A DNA stretch of 64,000 bases. It comes from JAAYVZ01 sp035384965 (GTDB lineage Bacteria > Acidobacteriota > Thermoanaerobaculia > Thermoanaerobaculales > Thermoanaerobaculaceae). The stretch spans positions 122,098 through 186,097 of the forward strand of contig DAOOJE010000003.1 of assembly GCA_035384965.1 (NCBI GenBank). The letters run 5' to 3'. Both the position numbers and the translations under genes were made by a program. The notes under the pieces are model-generated. The model was not told the DNA's origin. It worked only from the letters and a program-made list of their open reading frames with translations, and searched no databases. The number at the start of each line of letters is the position of its first letter. The first letter of the stretch is position 1. Below, piece by piece: positions 8,907 to 16,768 of this stretch.

Positions 8907-9499
8907 GATTCGCTCCCGCGCTTGCCGTAGCGACCCTCCAGCCGCTCCGCGACCCAGAACATCCCGAGCGCCATGAGCACGATTAGCACCACCAGCACGC
9001 CCCTGGGCAGCCCCAGCGCCTGGTTCAGCGTGACCTCTCCCAGCGCGCCGGAAGCGTCGAAAAAGCCCCGGAACAGAGGCAGCGTCTCCCCGAAGGCCAC
9101 CATGCCCACGGTCAGCCCCAGCACGAAAAACGCCCCGTCGAGCTTGAGCGTCGACAGGGAGACGACGGCGGTGCCCGGGCAGTAGCCCCCGATGACGAAG
9201 CCGACGCCGAAGATCACACCGCCCACGATGCCGGGCCACAGGTGCGTGGGGTTGATGTACAGCGCGCCCGGCCGCACCAGGCCGGCCACCTCGAGGCCGA
9301 ACAGGAGCAGCATGGCGGTCACGATGGCGCTGAACATCACCTTGAGGACCCGCATGTCGGTTAGGTAAAACTGCGAGGCCAGGTTGCGCGAGTTCCCGAA
9401 GCCGGCCTGCTCGAGCGCGAAGCCGAAAAGGAAGCCGGTCAGCACGTACAGCCCGTTGACCGCGGCCGAGCCCAGACTCTCGATGCTCAAGGGGAACAT
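8900..9499 (-). CDS. YeeE/YedE half-transporter (PmpB-like), sulfur uptake
   Basis: 199-residue integral membrane protein with several hydrophobic helices. The motif GGYCPGTAVV (about 120-130) carries the conserved cysteine of the YeeE/YedE (DUF395) family, whose full-length members take up thiosulfate through a chain of cysteines. This is a half-size form; the neighbouring gene 9510-10028 supplies the other half, as in PmpA/PmpB pairs. The ATG at 9499 follows GGAGAGGGCC and gives an N-terminus typical of the family. It overlaps the rhodanese gene by 7 bases. Substrate (thiosulfate, sulfide/persulfide or another small sulfur species) cannot be read from sequence. Confidence 0.85.
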   Translation of the reverse strand: MFPLSIESLGSAAVNGLYVLTGFLFGFALEQAGFGNSRNLASQFYLTDMRVLKVMFSAIVTAMLLLFGLEVAGLVRPGALYINPTHLWPGIVGGVIFGVGFVIGGYCPGTAVVSLSTLKLDGAFFVLGLTVGMVAFGETLPLFRGFFDASGALGEVTLNQALGLPRGVLVVLIVLMALGMFWVAERLEGRYGKRGSESC

Positions 9500-9509
9500 G
9501 GCCCTCTCC

Positions 9510-10028
9510 TCAGATCCACAGCCGGCGCACGAAGTACGCCAGCAGGTACGCCCCGCCGAACACCGCGAACATGAACGCCCAGGACCCGGCGGAGAGCACC
9601 GCGCCGCCTGAGAGCGCCTGACTGGAGGTGCAGCCGCGCGCCAGGCGCACCCCGAAGCCAGCGATTCCGCCGCCGACAAACGCGTACCCCCAGCGGGCGC
9701 GGGCGCTCACGTGGGGACCGCGAAAGGTCTCGACTCGCACGCGGCCCGAAAGCCACCCCGAGGCCAGCCCTCCGAGCAGCACCCCCAGGACCTCGAACAC
9801 CGTCCAGTTGTCGAGCGGGCGCTCCGGCGAGACCACCAGGTTCACCAGGTAGGGGTTGCGCTCCGCGTGGGCGGGGAGCAGCGCGCTTTGGGCCACACCG
9901 GTCAACAACGCCACGCCGCCCGAGGCGCCCAGCCCGTGCCCGAAAACGAGAAACGAGGCCGTCAGCACCACCCCCAGCAGAACGCCGGCCAGGTACGGAT
10001 TGAGGTAGTTCTTGGGCTGGCGGTTCAT
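9510..10028 (-). CDS. YeeE/YedE half-transporter (PmpA-like), sulfur uptake
   Basis: 172-residue membrane protein, first half of a split YeeE/YedE transporter. The signature is GVRLARGCTSSQALSGG, matching the family's ARGCTSGHG-type motif with its transport cysteine. A first helix (LAGVLLGVVLTASFLVFGHGLG) and a long periplasmic-type loop (HAERNPYLVN) precede it. It starts four bases inside the end of the cytochrome b gene (ATGA overlap) and ends 10 bases before the second half-transporter, so the two should be made together. The two halves carry different cysteine motifs, as expected for a heterodimeric pore. Confidence 0.85.
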   Translation of the reverse strand: MNRQPKNYLNPYLAGVLLGVVLTASFLVFGHGLGASGGVALLTGVAQSALLPAHAERNPYLVNLVVSPERPLDNWTVFEVLGVLLGGLASGWLSGRVRVETFRGPHVSARARWGYAFVGGGIAGFGVRLARGCTSSQALSGGAVLSAGSWAFMFAVFGGAYLLAYFVRRLWI

Positions 10029-10663
10029 GGGACTCTCTCCTTGCCGTGCTCGCCCTCGCCCCAGCCGGTGAGCATGGCCTTGAGATTCGCGAGTAGGGTC
10101 GGCCCGGTGGTCGTCATGTAGATGTGCAGCAGCAGGAAGGCGGCGAACAGCCAGGCGCCGAAGCGATGCAGCACCGCCAGGGTGGCGAGCCCACCCGGCG
10201 CCGCGACCATGCCGGCATCGGCCAGGTAGCGCCAGCCACCGGTCACCGCCATGCCGGGCAACAGCACGTTGAGGATCGCGAAGTACGTCACCTTCTGCAG
10301 CGGCATGAGGCGCTTTTCGGGCGTGCGGTCGAAGGGATGGGGTTCGCCGCGGAAGATCCCGAACATGTAGTAGCGGGCGTGGCGCACGCCCTGGCTCAAC
10401 AGGTCGTCGGCCGTCGGCACGTACCGCCGGATGAGGTTGCTGGCCAGGTTGTAGAACAGCGCCAGGAAGGCGTTGACGAGCAGCACGGCGGCAAAGAGGT
10501 TGTGAGCCTGCACCGCGGCCCGAAACACATCGGTGCCGATCCGCGCCGGAAAGGCAAGGGCAAAGCCGGTGGCGACGAGCACCACCACCGCCACGGCCTG
10601 CACCCAGTGCCACAGGCGCTCGTAGGGGGTATAAAAGCGGATTCGCTCCCGGGGCCGACTCAT
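10025..10663 (-). CDS. membrane cytochrome b (thiosulfate reductase PhsC / hydrogenase HupC-like)
   Basis: 212 residues. It starts with an RFYTPYERLWHWVQAV segment, the standard beginning of prokaryotic cytochrome b561 / Ni-Fe-hydrogenase b-type subunits, with a histidine in helix 1; further heme-ligand histidines lie in AHNLFAAVLL and in VLHRFGAWLFAAFLLLHIYM. Four to five membrane helices are visible. In relatives this subunit exchanges electrons between quinol and a periplasmic redox partner. Here the genes upstream encode multiheme cytochromes c, so it probably links them to the quinone pool. It overlaps both neighbours by four bases, indicating translational coupling. Confidence 0.87.
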   Translation of the reverse strand: MSRPRERIRFYTPYERLWHWVQAVAVVVLVATGFALAFPARIGTDVFRAAVQAHNLFAAVLLVNAFLALFYNLASNLIRRYVPTADDLLSQGVRHARYYMFGIFRGEPHPFDRTPEKRLMPLQKVTYFAILNVLLPGMAVTGGWRYLADAGMVAAPGGLATLAVLHRFGAWLFAAFLLLHIYMTTTGPTLLANLKAMLTGWGEGEHGKERVP

Positions 10664-12771
10664 GCGGAACCTCCCGAACGCCGGCGCCGCCAGCCGAAAC
10701 GCAGTCGCAAGCTGCCGTGCACCACCACCCCGACGACGGTTCCCGCCAGCACGAGCAACCCCAGCCAGTCGAGCGCGTGCAACGGCTGCGCGCCCATCAC
10801 GTAAAACCCTGCGGGGCAGCGCTCCGGCCGGAGGCGAATTCCCGTGCTGGCCGGTTCCACCGGGCCGGGGAGCAGCACGCCGCTATCCGCGACCGGAGAG
10901 GGCATCACGCCTCCCGGGGCGTACTCCGCGAGCTCCTGGGGCTGACACAGCCGGCCGCCCGGCGCATGGCAGGCACCGCAATCCCGCTGCGCCCCCTCCG
11001 GCCGGCCGACGCCGTGGGACACCGAAAACGGCTGGATCTCGCCGACGATGCGCGGGCTGGCAACGCCAACGGCGCGCAGTCGAGCAGCCGCGGCCTCGGC
11101 TCGCTCGGGGGTATCGAGCAGCAGCTCGTCGGCCGTGAGCGTCCCGTCTCCATTTCGATCGAGCGCGGCTTGCAGCTCGGGGTGGTGGCGTCCGTCGGCA
11201 AAGAACGCCCGTTCGAGGTCGAACCGGCGCACCGGGCGCGGCGGGTCGCCGCCCACCCAGAAATACGCAACGTGAAGCAGGTGTGGCCCAAGACGCGTCG
11301 CTCCGTCGGCCGTGCGGCGAGGAAGCAGCGCCGGGACGCGGCCAGTCAGAAGACTCAGGGGGTCGTTCGGATCGCCGTCCACGCCGGCGTGGCGCCGCAG
11401 CGGTTCTTTCCGCTCGTCGAGCATGGTCCAGTCGGTGCTCCGGCGTGTGGGGGGGTAGACCACCGGCACGTGGCAGGCGTTGCAATCCAGCGCCGCGAAG
11501 TGGCGGCGGGCGAACGGCAAGAAGGCATGGCTGCTCTCGGCGTCGTGGCAATCGCGGCAGCCGCGCATGGTGCCGGCGAAGCGACGGCCGGCCGTGCCCT
11601 GGGCGGTGTCGCCCTTCGTGAAATTGTGGTCGGGACGGTAGAGGTACTCCGACTCCCGCGCACGGCGTGGATCGAACCGCAGGTGGCGCACCGCGGGCGC
11701 GGCCGGATCTCCGCGGGCGTAAGCGGGGTTGTTCGGGGCGTGGTGGCAATGGGTGCAGGACAACAGACGCTCGGCGTGCACGTCCCAGGGCGAATCGAGG
11801 GCCTCCTTGCCGGCCAGGTTCATGCCGCTGCGGTTCATGCGGCCGGGGGAGAACACGCTGCCGCCAGACTCGGCGCGCCAGTTGTCGCGGCCGCTTTCGA
11901 ACACCACCGGGTCGGAACAGCGACAGGCGCGGCCATGGCACTGGCGGCAGTTGTCGGAACGGGCGTGTCCCAGGCCCAGCCGGCGGGCGGACACGCGCCC
12001 GCTGGCTTCATCGGGAGTCGTCGTCCACACGTACCCTGTTGCCCCCCGCGCCACCAGGCCCATGCCGGCCAGGGTGGCGGTCGAGGCCCAGGAGAACTCG
12101 CCGCGCTGCAGGGCGAGAATGCGCTCGGCGTTGTCCGGCTGCCGCACGTGGCACAGCAGGCAGTTGAGCTCCACCGTGCCCGAGCGGCTCCAGTCCCACA
12201 CGGCACGTCCACCGCTCGTCTCGTCGAGGACTGCCGCATCCCATCCTGCCCCGCCGCCGCCGATCCGGTCCAGCCGCGTCCCCGAGAGGCTGCTGCGCTC
12301 CGCCGGTCCACCGCCCACGTGCAGCGGCCCGAAGACGCGAATCCAGTCCGCGGTGCCGAGATCGATCGGCTCCTCGTCCGGGGGTGTGAGGGCTCGCCCA
12401 AGAAAAGGGTCGAAGCGCCCGAACATCCCGGGGCCGGTGTCCCAGGCTCGTCCGCTCGGGGCCAGGCCCGGCGGGACCATTTCGTCCATGCCGGCCAGGG
12501 CATGGTAGTGGTGAGATTCGATGTGGCCGACATCGTGGCAGGCGCCGCACGTGGCGCGCAGCGAAAGCGGCGTGCCGCGAGCCGGCGCGCTTCGCGCCGA
12601 TGCGTCCAGCAGCTCCACGTCGGGATGAAGGGAGGGGACCGGCGGCGCCACCTCGGGACCGAGGTGGCGCAGGGTCACGGGCGGCGGCTCGGTCGCGGCG
12701 GCGTTCAGGGCCAGGCCGGCGACCGGAATCGCGAGCACGATCCACGCCATGCGAGCCCGGAATCCGATCAT
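10660..12771 (-). CDS. heptaheme cytochrome c with EF-hand-like loop and C-terminal membrane anchor
   Basis: 703 residues with an N-terminal signal (ending near ALNAAATEP) and seven CxxCH heme sites: CGACH (~73), CLLCH (~200), CRQCH (~273), CTHCH (~337), CRDCH (~403), CNACH (~428), CGACH (~596). Between hemes 6 and 7 lies an EF-hand loop, DRNGDGTLTADE (~536-547), suggesting a bound calcium. The C-terminus has one hydrophobic helix (LDWLGLLVLAGTVVGVVVHG) and a basic cytoplasmic tail, so the heme domain should be periplasmic and membrane-tethered. It overlaps the octaheme and cytochrome b genes by four bases each. No specific family was recognised; an electron conduit or a second oxidoreductase is plausible. 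Confidence 0.85.
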   Translation of the reverse strand: MIGFRARMAWIVLAIPVAGLALNAAATEPPPVTLRHLGPEVAPPVPSLHPDVELLDASARSAPARGTPLSLRATCGACHDVGHIESHHYHALAGMDEMVPPGLAPSGRAWDTGPGMFGRFDPFLGRALTPPDEEPIDLGTADWIRVFGPLHVGGGPAERSSLSGTRLDRIGGGGAGWDAAVLDETSGGRAVWDWSRSGTVELNCLLCHVRQPDNAERILALQRGEFSWASTATLAGMGLVARGATGYVWTTTPDEASGRVSARRLGLGHARSDNCRQCHGRACRCSDPVVFESGRDNWRAESGGSVFSPGRMNRSGMNLAGKEALDSPWDVHAERLLSCTHCHHAPNNPAYARGDPAAPAVRHLRFDPRRARESEYLYRPDHNFTKGDTAQGTAGRRFAGTMRGCRDCHDAESSHAFLPFARRHFAALDCNACHVPVVYPPTRRSTDWTMLDERKEPLRRHAGVDGDPNDPLSLLTGRVPALLPRRTADGATRLGPHLLHVAYFWVGGDPPRPVRRFDLERAFFADGRHHPELQAALDRNGDGTLTADELLLDTPERAEAAAARLRAVGVASPRIVGEIQPFSVSHGVGRPEGAQRDCGACHAPGGRLCQPQELAEYAPGGVMPSPVADSGVLLPGPVEPASTGIRLRPERCPAGFYVMGAQPLHALDWLGLLVLAGTVVGVVVHGSLRLRFGWRRRRSGGSA

Positions 12772-14222
12772 GGCCGCACCTCCCGACTCACAGGCTCCGA
12801 CCGCAGCAGACGGCGGGTCTTGCGCCCTCCCGACGTCGCCGGGTCGCCCGGGTAGCCCAGCGCCGCGAAGTCCAGCCGCCCATGTTCCCCGTGGCAGTCG
12901 GTGCACTGCAGGGCCCGGCTCTTCGGGGCGATCATGTGGGACAGGTTCCACACCATCTCGGTCTCGGCAAAACCGAACCTGCCCGAGTAGGGAATCCCCG
13001 CGGCCTGCGAGCCGAGGCGGAGCGACCGGTCCCAGTCGAAGGTGACCCAGTACCCGTCGGGTTCCACCGTCTTGGGCACGAGCAGCATGGCATGCTCGAG
13101 GTCGGCCGGCTGCTTGCCACGGTGCACCTTGAAAGGCCAGATGCGCGCCGCCGGATCGGTGATGTCCCCCTGGGGCGGGTTGAGCGGCGTCACGCCGTCG
13201 AGCTTCACCGGGTCGCCCTTGAGATAGCGGCCCACCCGCCCGTTGAACCAGCGGTACTCAGGCACCAAGCCTTGCTGGTACAGGAACGATCCCTTCGTCT
13301 TGAGGTAGCGGTGCGGATCGGCGCCCGGGACGTCGCGGCCGGCGGTGGACCAGTCCCACGCCACCTTGGTGGGCGTGACGCGGGCCACCTCGGGAAGATG
13401 GCACGTCTGGCAGGCCACCGCGTCGACGTGAGCGTTGAGACGGTCAGAGCGATGGGGCCGCGGGGCGTGGCAGTCGGTGCAGGCAACGTTGTGCGACTCG
13501 CGCGTGCTGACGGAAATCATGCGGCCGCGGATGTCGTGGCGCTCGGCACGGTGGCACTCAGTGCAGGCAAAGTCCAGGCGCCCCATGTGCACGTCGAGGC
13601 GCTCCACCGGCCGGGCCAGGGTGCCGTCCAGATCGCCGTGCTTGACCGCGTCACCGCCCCCGCCGGCAAAGTGGCACACGCCGCAATTGTCGCGACCCGG
13701 CCGACCGACGCTGCGTGCCGCGGCGAGCAAATCCACGCCCTCCGCCGGCAGCCCGTAGTCGGCCTTGGCGTAGGTGCCGCTGCGGTCGTGGCACACCAGG
13801 CAGTCCACCGCCTCTTCACGGGAGAAATCGAAGCTCGCGTCGCGCCAGCCGTAGCCGGCGTGGCAAGTCGTGCACTTCTTCCAGTTGCTCTCGATGCTGA
13901 TGCAGAAGTTGTTGATCAGGTTTCGCTTGCCGATGCGCAGCGGCTCTTGGTGGCCGGGAACACGCTCGGGCTCGCCGAGCCACTGCCAGTGCGAGGTGCG
14001 CATGAAATCGCTGGCTGCCCGGGGATGGCAGCGCAGACACGCACGGGTCACGGCCGGCCCGTCCGCGAAGGTCTGCCCCTCGAACAGGCCGCGGTGGTCG
14101 GTCGGGGTCAGGCGCGGCCGGACGTGGCGGCCGGGATCGTCGGGAGCGCGGGTTCCACCTGCACACCCCGTCGAGCCTGCCAGCATCCACACGACCGCCA
14201 ACGCCGCAAGCAGTACTTTCAT
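12768..14222 (-). CDS. octaheme cytochrome c, tetrathionate reductase (OTR) family
   Basis: 484 residues with a signal resembling a lipoprotein type (LAGSTGC) and eight CxxCH sites: CLRCH (~60), CTTCH (~116), CLVCH (~139), CGVCH (~178), CTECH (~219), CTDCH (~246), CQTCH (~270), CTDCH (~439). The segments DFMRTSHWQW, LINNFCISIES and CTTCHAGYGW are typical of the octaheme tetrathionate reductase family. The Shewanella member reduces tetrathionate, nitrite and hydroxylamine in vitro; its physiological role is unsettled. It is the first gene of the operon, so the system is probably built around it. Direction of catalysis and substrate are inferred from the sulfur-transport neighbours, not seen in the sequence. 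Confidence 0.88.
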   Translation of the reverse strand: MKVLLAALAVVWMLAGSTGCAGGTRAPDDPGRHVRPRLTPTDHRGLFEGQTFADGPAVTRACLRCHPRAASDFMRTSHWQWLGEPERVPGHQEPLRIGKRNLINNFCISIESNWKKCTTCHAGYGWRDASFDFSREEAVDCLVCHDRSGTYAKADYGLPAEGVDLLAAARSVGRPGRDNCGVCHFAGGGGDAVKHGDLDGTLARPVERLDVHMGRLDFACTECHRAERHDIRGRMISVSTRESHNVACTDCHAPRPHRSDRLNAHVDAVACQTCHLPEVARVTPTKVAWDWSTAGRDVPGADPHRYLKTKGSFLYQQGLVPEYRWFNGRVGRYLKGDPVKLDGVTPLNPPQGDITDPAARIWPFKVHRGKQPADLEHAMLLVPKTVEPDGYWVTFDWDRSLRLGSQAAGIPYSGRFGFAETEMVWNLSHMIAPKSRALQCTDCHGEHGRLDFAALGYPGDPATSGGRKTRRLLRSEPVSREVRP

Positions 14223-14636
14223 GGGAGCCCCTTTCGCGGTCGGCCCCGGTTGCGGCCTGCCGGGCGGTTCGGCCTGCTGCGCCTGCGCCGCCCGAGATGC
14301 CGGTGCGGGGCGCGCTCGCCGGTGCCGGCGCGAGCCATGGATCCGGCGCCCACGGGCGCAGGACGGAGGCGGGACAGAGGTGTCTTCATGCGAGCCCCTC
14401 GATACCCGAGGCCAATCATACCCATATACTCATATCAAGCGCAAGAGGAGTGAGAGGCACTGGCGCCGCGCGTCTCGAGACCGGTCCGGCAGCGTACCCG
14501 CCTCGACGGCCACGCACCTCTCGAGGCCAGGGGCACGCGAACCACGCCGGGGCAGTCACGCCTCCACGGGCACGCGCCCCGTGCCGTGATGCGAGGCTCG
14601 AGGGAAGCGTTCTCCTCCTTGGCGGGAACGGTGGGT
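14223..14636 (-). promoter_or_regulatory. upstream region of the cytochrome operon with a candidate promoter
   Basis: 414 bases without a convincing gene. On the minus strand TTGCGC (14444-14439) and TATGAT (14420-14415) are separated by 18 bases inside the only AT-rich patch, giving a predicted leader of about 185-190 bases before the octaheme ATG. A GC-rich hairpin around 14565-14588 lies about 50 bases beyond the STAS stop but has no T-run. No operator could be identified. Confidence 0.4.
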
Positions 14637-14993
14637 TCAGGCCTGGGGGCTCGTCCCTCGCACGAAGTTCACCGCCTCGTCACGCTCCCAGAAGATGGGG
14701 AAGATCGTGTCGAGGCGCGTGAGCTTGAGCAGCGACTCCATGCGGTGGTGGGGACGGAACAGCGCGACGCGCCGGTTGGCACGCGTGAACTTCTGGAGGT
14801 AGCCCACGAGCTCGCCGATGCCGGTCGAGTCGAGATAGTCGATGTGCGCGAAGTCGATGACCACCCCGCCGTGGGTGTTCTCGAAGATGCTCCCCAGCTC
14901 TCCGGCGAACTGCTGCGCCGACTCACCGAGGCGCACCGTGCCCTCGACTTCCAGCACCGTCACACCAGCTTCATCAATCCGCCGCATTTGCAT
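14637..14993 (-). CDS. STAS-domain protein (anti-sigma factor antagonist type)
   Basis: 118 residues, a single STAS domain. The motif DYLDSTGIGELVGY carries the serine that is phosphorylated by anti-sigma kinases in SpoIIAA/RsbV-type antagonists. Such proteins switch partners to release a sigma factor or control a phosphatase module. No kinase (RsbW-like), phosphatase or sigma gene is adjacent in the window, so the partner is unknown. It lies 30 bases downstream of the hotdog gene in the same orientation and may share its transcript, which is unusual company. The ATG at 14993 follows GGGAGCTGA. Confidence 0.85.
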   Translation of the reverse strand: MQMRRIDEAGVTVLEVEGTVRLGESAQQFAGELGSIFENTHGGVVIDFAHIDYLDSTGIGELVGYLQKFTRANRRVALFRPHHRMESLLKLTRLDTIFPIFWERDEAVNFVRGTSPQA

Positions 14994-15023
14994 GGCTCAG
15001 CTCCCGCTGTTTCCGTCTCTATC

Positions 15024-15401
15024 CTAGCTCGACACGGTCACGTCCGCCAGAGCCACCACCGCTCCCGCCCGCGTGGCCTGGCACCGGTACCTCCGCAGCT
15101 CCCCGAACTCCCCCACCCGGTCGACCTTCACCTCGAGCCTGTCCCCGGCCAACACCTCTTGAAGCAAGGCCACGTTGTCGAGCCCGGCCAGGCGCAGGTG
15201 CTCCAAGCGCAGCGGCGGGTCGGCGAGCAGGATCGACTGGGCGAGCGCTTCCGCCACCAGCGTGACGGGCCACGGCCGGGCCCGGCGCAGGAAGGCGTCG
15301 GCTGTCGCAAGCACCAACACCACCTTGCCGTCCCCGCGCCTTTCGAGGCGCTCGATGAGCCTTGAGGGAAAGGTGTGCGGGACAGTCGAAGTCTCAGTCA
15401 C
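15024..15401 (-). CDS. hotdog-fold protein, 3-hydroxyacyl-ACP dehydratase-like
   Basis: 125 residues with a FabZ/ApeP-like hotdog pattern: FPSRLIERLERR, a central helix PWPVTLVAEALAQSILL, and late strands AGDRLEVKVDRVGEFGELRRY. The histidine and glutamate of canonical FabZ (HFP...E) are not both evident, so dehydratase activity is uncertain; FPSR occupies the place of HFPGxP. The GTG start overlaps the ACP gene by 8 bases, strongly suggesting that it acts on, or binds, acyl chains carried by that ACP. Alternative roles are a thioesterase or a non-catalytic partner. Confidence 0.7.
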   Translation of the reverse strand: MTETSTVPHTFPSRLIERLERRGDGKVVLVLATADAFLRRARPWPVTLVAEALAQSILLADPPLRLEHLRLAGLDNVALLQEVLAGDRLEVKVDRVGEFGELRRYRCQATRAGAVVALADVTVSS

Positions 15402-15660
15402 CGACTCCCTGCGATCTGAGGAACTCGACCATGGCGTCGACCGACCGGAACGCCTGGGTGCCCGTGCCCTCGTCCTTGATCTTCACTCCGAAGGTCTTGT
15501 CGATCCCGACCACCAGCGTCAGCGCGTCGATGGAATCCAGGCCCAGCCCCTCGCCGAACAGCGGGGCGTCGTCGCCGATGTCCTCCGGCCGCATGTCCTC
15601 GAGCTTCAGCTCTTCGATGATCATCTTCTTGACGCGTTCGTGCAGCGCGGACTTGCTCAT
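15394..15660 (-). CDS. acyl carrier protein
   Basis: 88 residues, acidic, with the phosphopantetheine attachment serine in GLGLDSIDALTL (about residue 41). Starts MSKSALHERVKKMIIEEL, as in ACPs dedicated to secondary pathways rather than the housekeeping AcpP. It heads a three-gene run ACP-hotdog-STAS. The housekeeping fab cluster is not in the window. ATG at 15660 chosen because the protein begins there at the standard ACP N-terminus and a GGAGGGACCC Shine-Dalgarno-like run lies just upstream. The product made on this carrier is unknown. Confidence 0.88.
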   Translation of the reverse strand: MSKSALHERVKKMIIEELKLEDMRPEDIGDDAPLFGEGLGLDSIDALTLVVGIDKTFGVKIKDEGTGTQAFRSVDAMVEFLRSQGVGD

Positions 15661-15859
15661 CGGGCCCGGGTCCCTCCTCGTCGCGGGGAGTATAGCTGAT
15701 CCCCCCACCCAGCTGTCAGAGGTGAAGGTCGAAGGCTGACCTCCTGGTCCCGCGGCGAGTTCGCCCCGAGACTCCGACCGGAAGGTCGTTCGCACGAGGA
15801 CCAGGGGAATGTGCGGCCCTCGTCGACCGTCGTCCCTGGACCGGGCGGGCAGGCGGGGG

Positions 15860-16768
15860 CTACTTCAGCGTCGCCTCGACGGCGGCGAGCTCGGCGAGAA
15901 AACGCGGGTCCTCGCGCCAGCCGGCGCGGGCCGTGACACGGAGGTCGAGGTACACGCGGGCGCCGAGCAGCTTCTCGATCTGGCGGCGCGCCGCGGTGCC
16001 GATGGCCTTGATGGCCTCTCCCCGTGCTCCCACCAGGATCCCCTTCTGGCTCTCGCGCTCCACCACGAGGTCGGCGAACAGCCGCAGCAGCGGCCCCTTC
16101 GGCGTCTCCTGCTCCTCGAAGTGGCGCAGGTGCACCGCCGTCTGGAACGGAAGCTCGTCGCTCACCCGCGCCAGCATCGCCTCGCGAATGAGCTCGGCGA
16201 CGAAGAAGCGCTCGCTTTGCGTGGTCCCGAGGTCGGGGTCGAGCCACGGCTCGCCCTCGGGCAGCACGCCGAACAGCGCGCCCTCGAGCGCCTCGATCCC
16301 CGCTCCGGTGCGGGCCGAGACCGGGCACACCGCGGCGTAGGAGTGCTGCCCGGTGTAGAAGGCAGTCCGCTGCTCGAGGTGCCGGGCAGCGTGCGCGAGG
16401 TCGATCTTGTTGGGGACCAGCACGACGGGCGCCTCGAGCCCCTGCAGCAGGCCGACGACGAACTGCTCCCCGGCACCCGGCGCCCGGGCCGCATCGAAGA
16501 GCTGCACCACCGCGTCGACCTCGCCGAGGGTGTCCCGAACCAGGTGCATCATCTGGGCGTTGAGCCGGTGTAGCGGCCGGTGCACGCCCGGCAGGTCGAA
16601 GAGCACCACTTGTCCCCGCGCCTCGGTGAGCACCCCGGTGATGCGGTGGCGGGTCGTCTGCGGCTGGCTGGAAACGATCGCCACCTTGCGCCCCACGAGC
16701 GCGTTCACGAGCGTGCTCTTGCCGGCGTTGGGCCGGCCCAGCACCGCCACCGTCCCGGCACGGGTCAT
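15860..16768 (-). CDS. era: GTPase Era
   Basis: 302 residues. An N-terminal GTPase domain has G1 GRPNAGKS, the switch region QTTRH, G3 DLPGVH, G4 NKID and G5 SAR; the C-terminal KH domain contains GARGEAIKAIG. Era binds the 3' end of 16S rRNA and acts in 30S maturation. It is last in the conserved phoH-pgpH-ybeY-corC-era run and overlaps corC by four bases. ATG at 16768 fits this overlap and the family N-terminus (MTRAGTVAVLGRPNAGKS). RsmA, another 30S-assembly factor, lies elsewhere in the window. Confidence 0.96.
   Translation of the reverse strand: MTRAGTVAVLGRPNAGKSTLVNALVGRKVAIVSSQPQTTRHRITGVLTEARGQVVLFDLPGVHRPLHRLNAQMMHLVRDTLGEVDAVVQLFDAARAPGAGEQFVVGLLQGLEAPVVLVPNKIDLAHAARHLEQRTAFYTGQHSYAAVCPVSARTGAGIEALEGALFGVLPEGEPWLDPDLGTTQSERFFVAELIREAMLARVSDELPFQTAVHLRHFEEQETPKGPLLRLFADLVVERESQKGILVGARGEAIKAIGTAARRQIEKLLGARVYLDLRVTARAGWREDPRFLAELAAVEATLK

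Noticed and set aside
14297..14722. Plus-strand 141-codon open frame between the cytochrome and STAS genes
   Set aside because: Low-complexity Arg/Gly/Pro composition, no ribosome-binding site, and it overlaps the STAS gene on the other strand.
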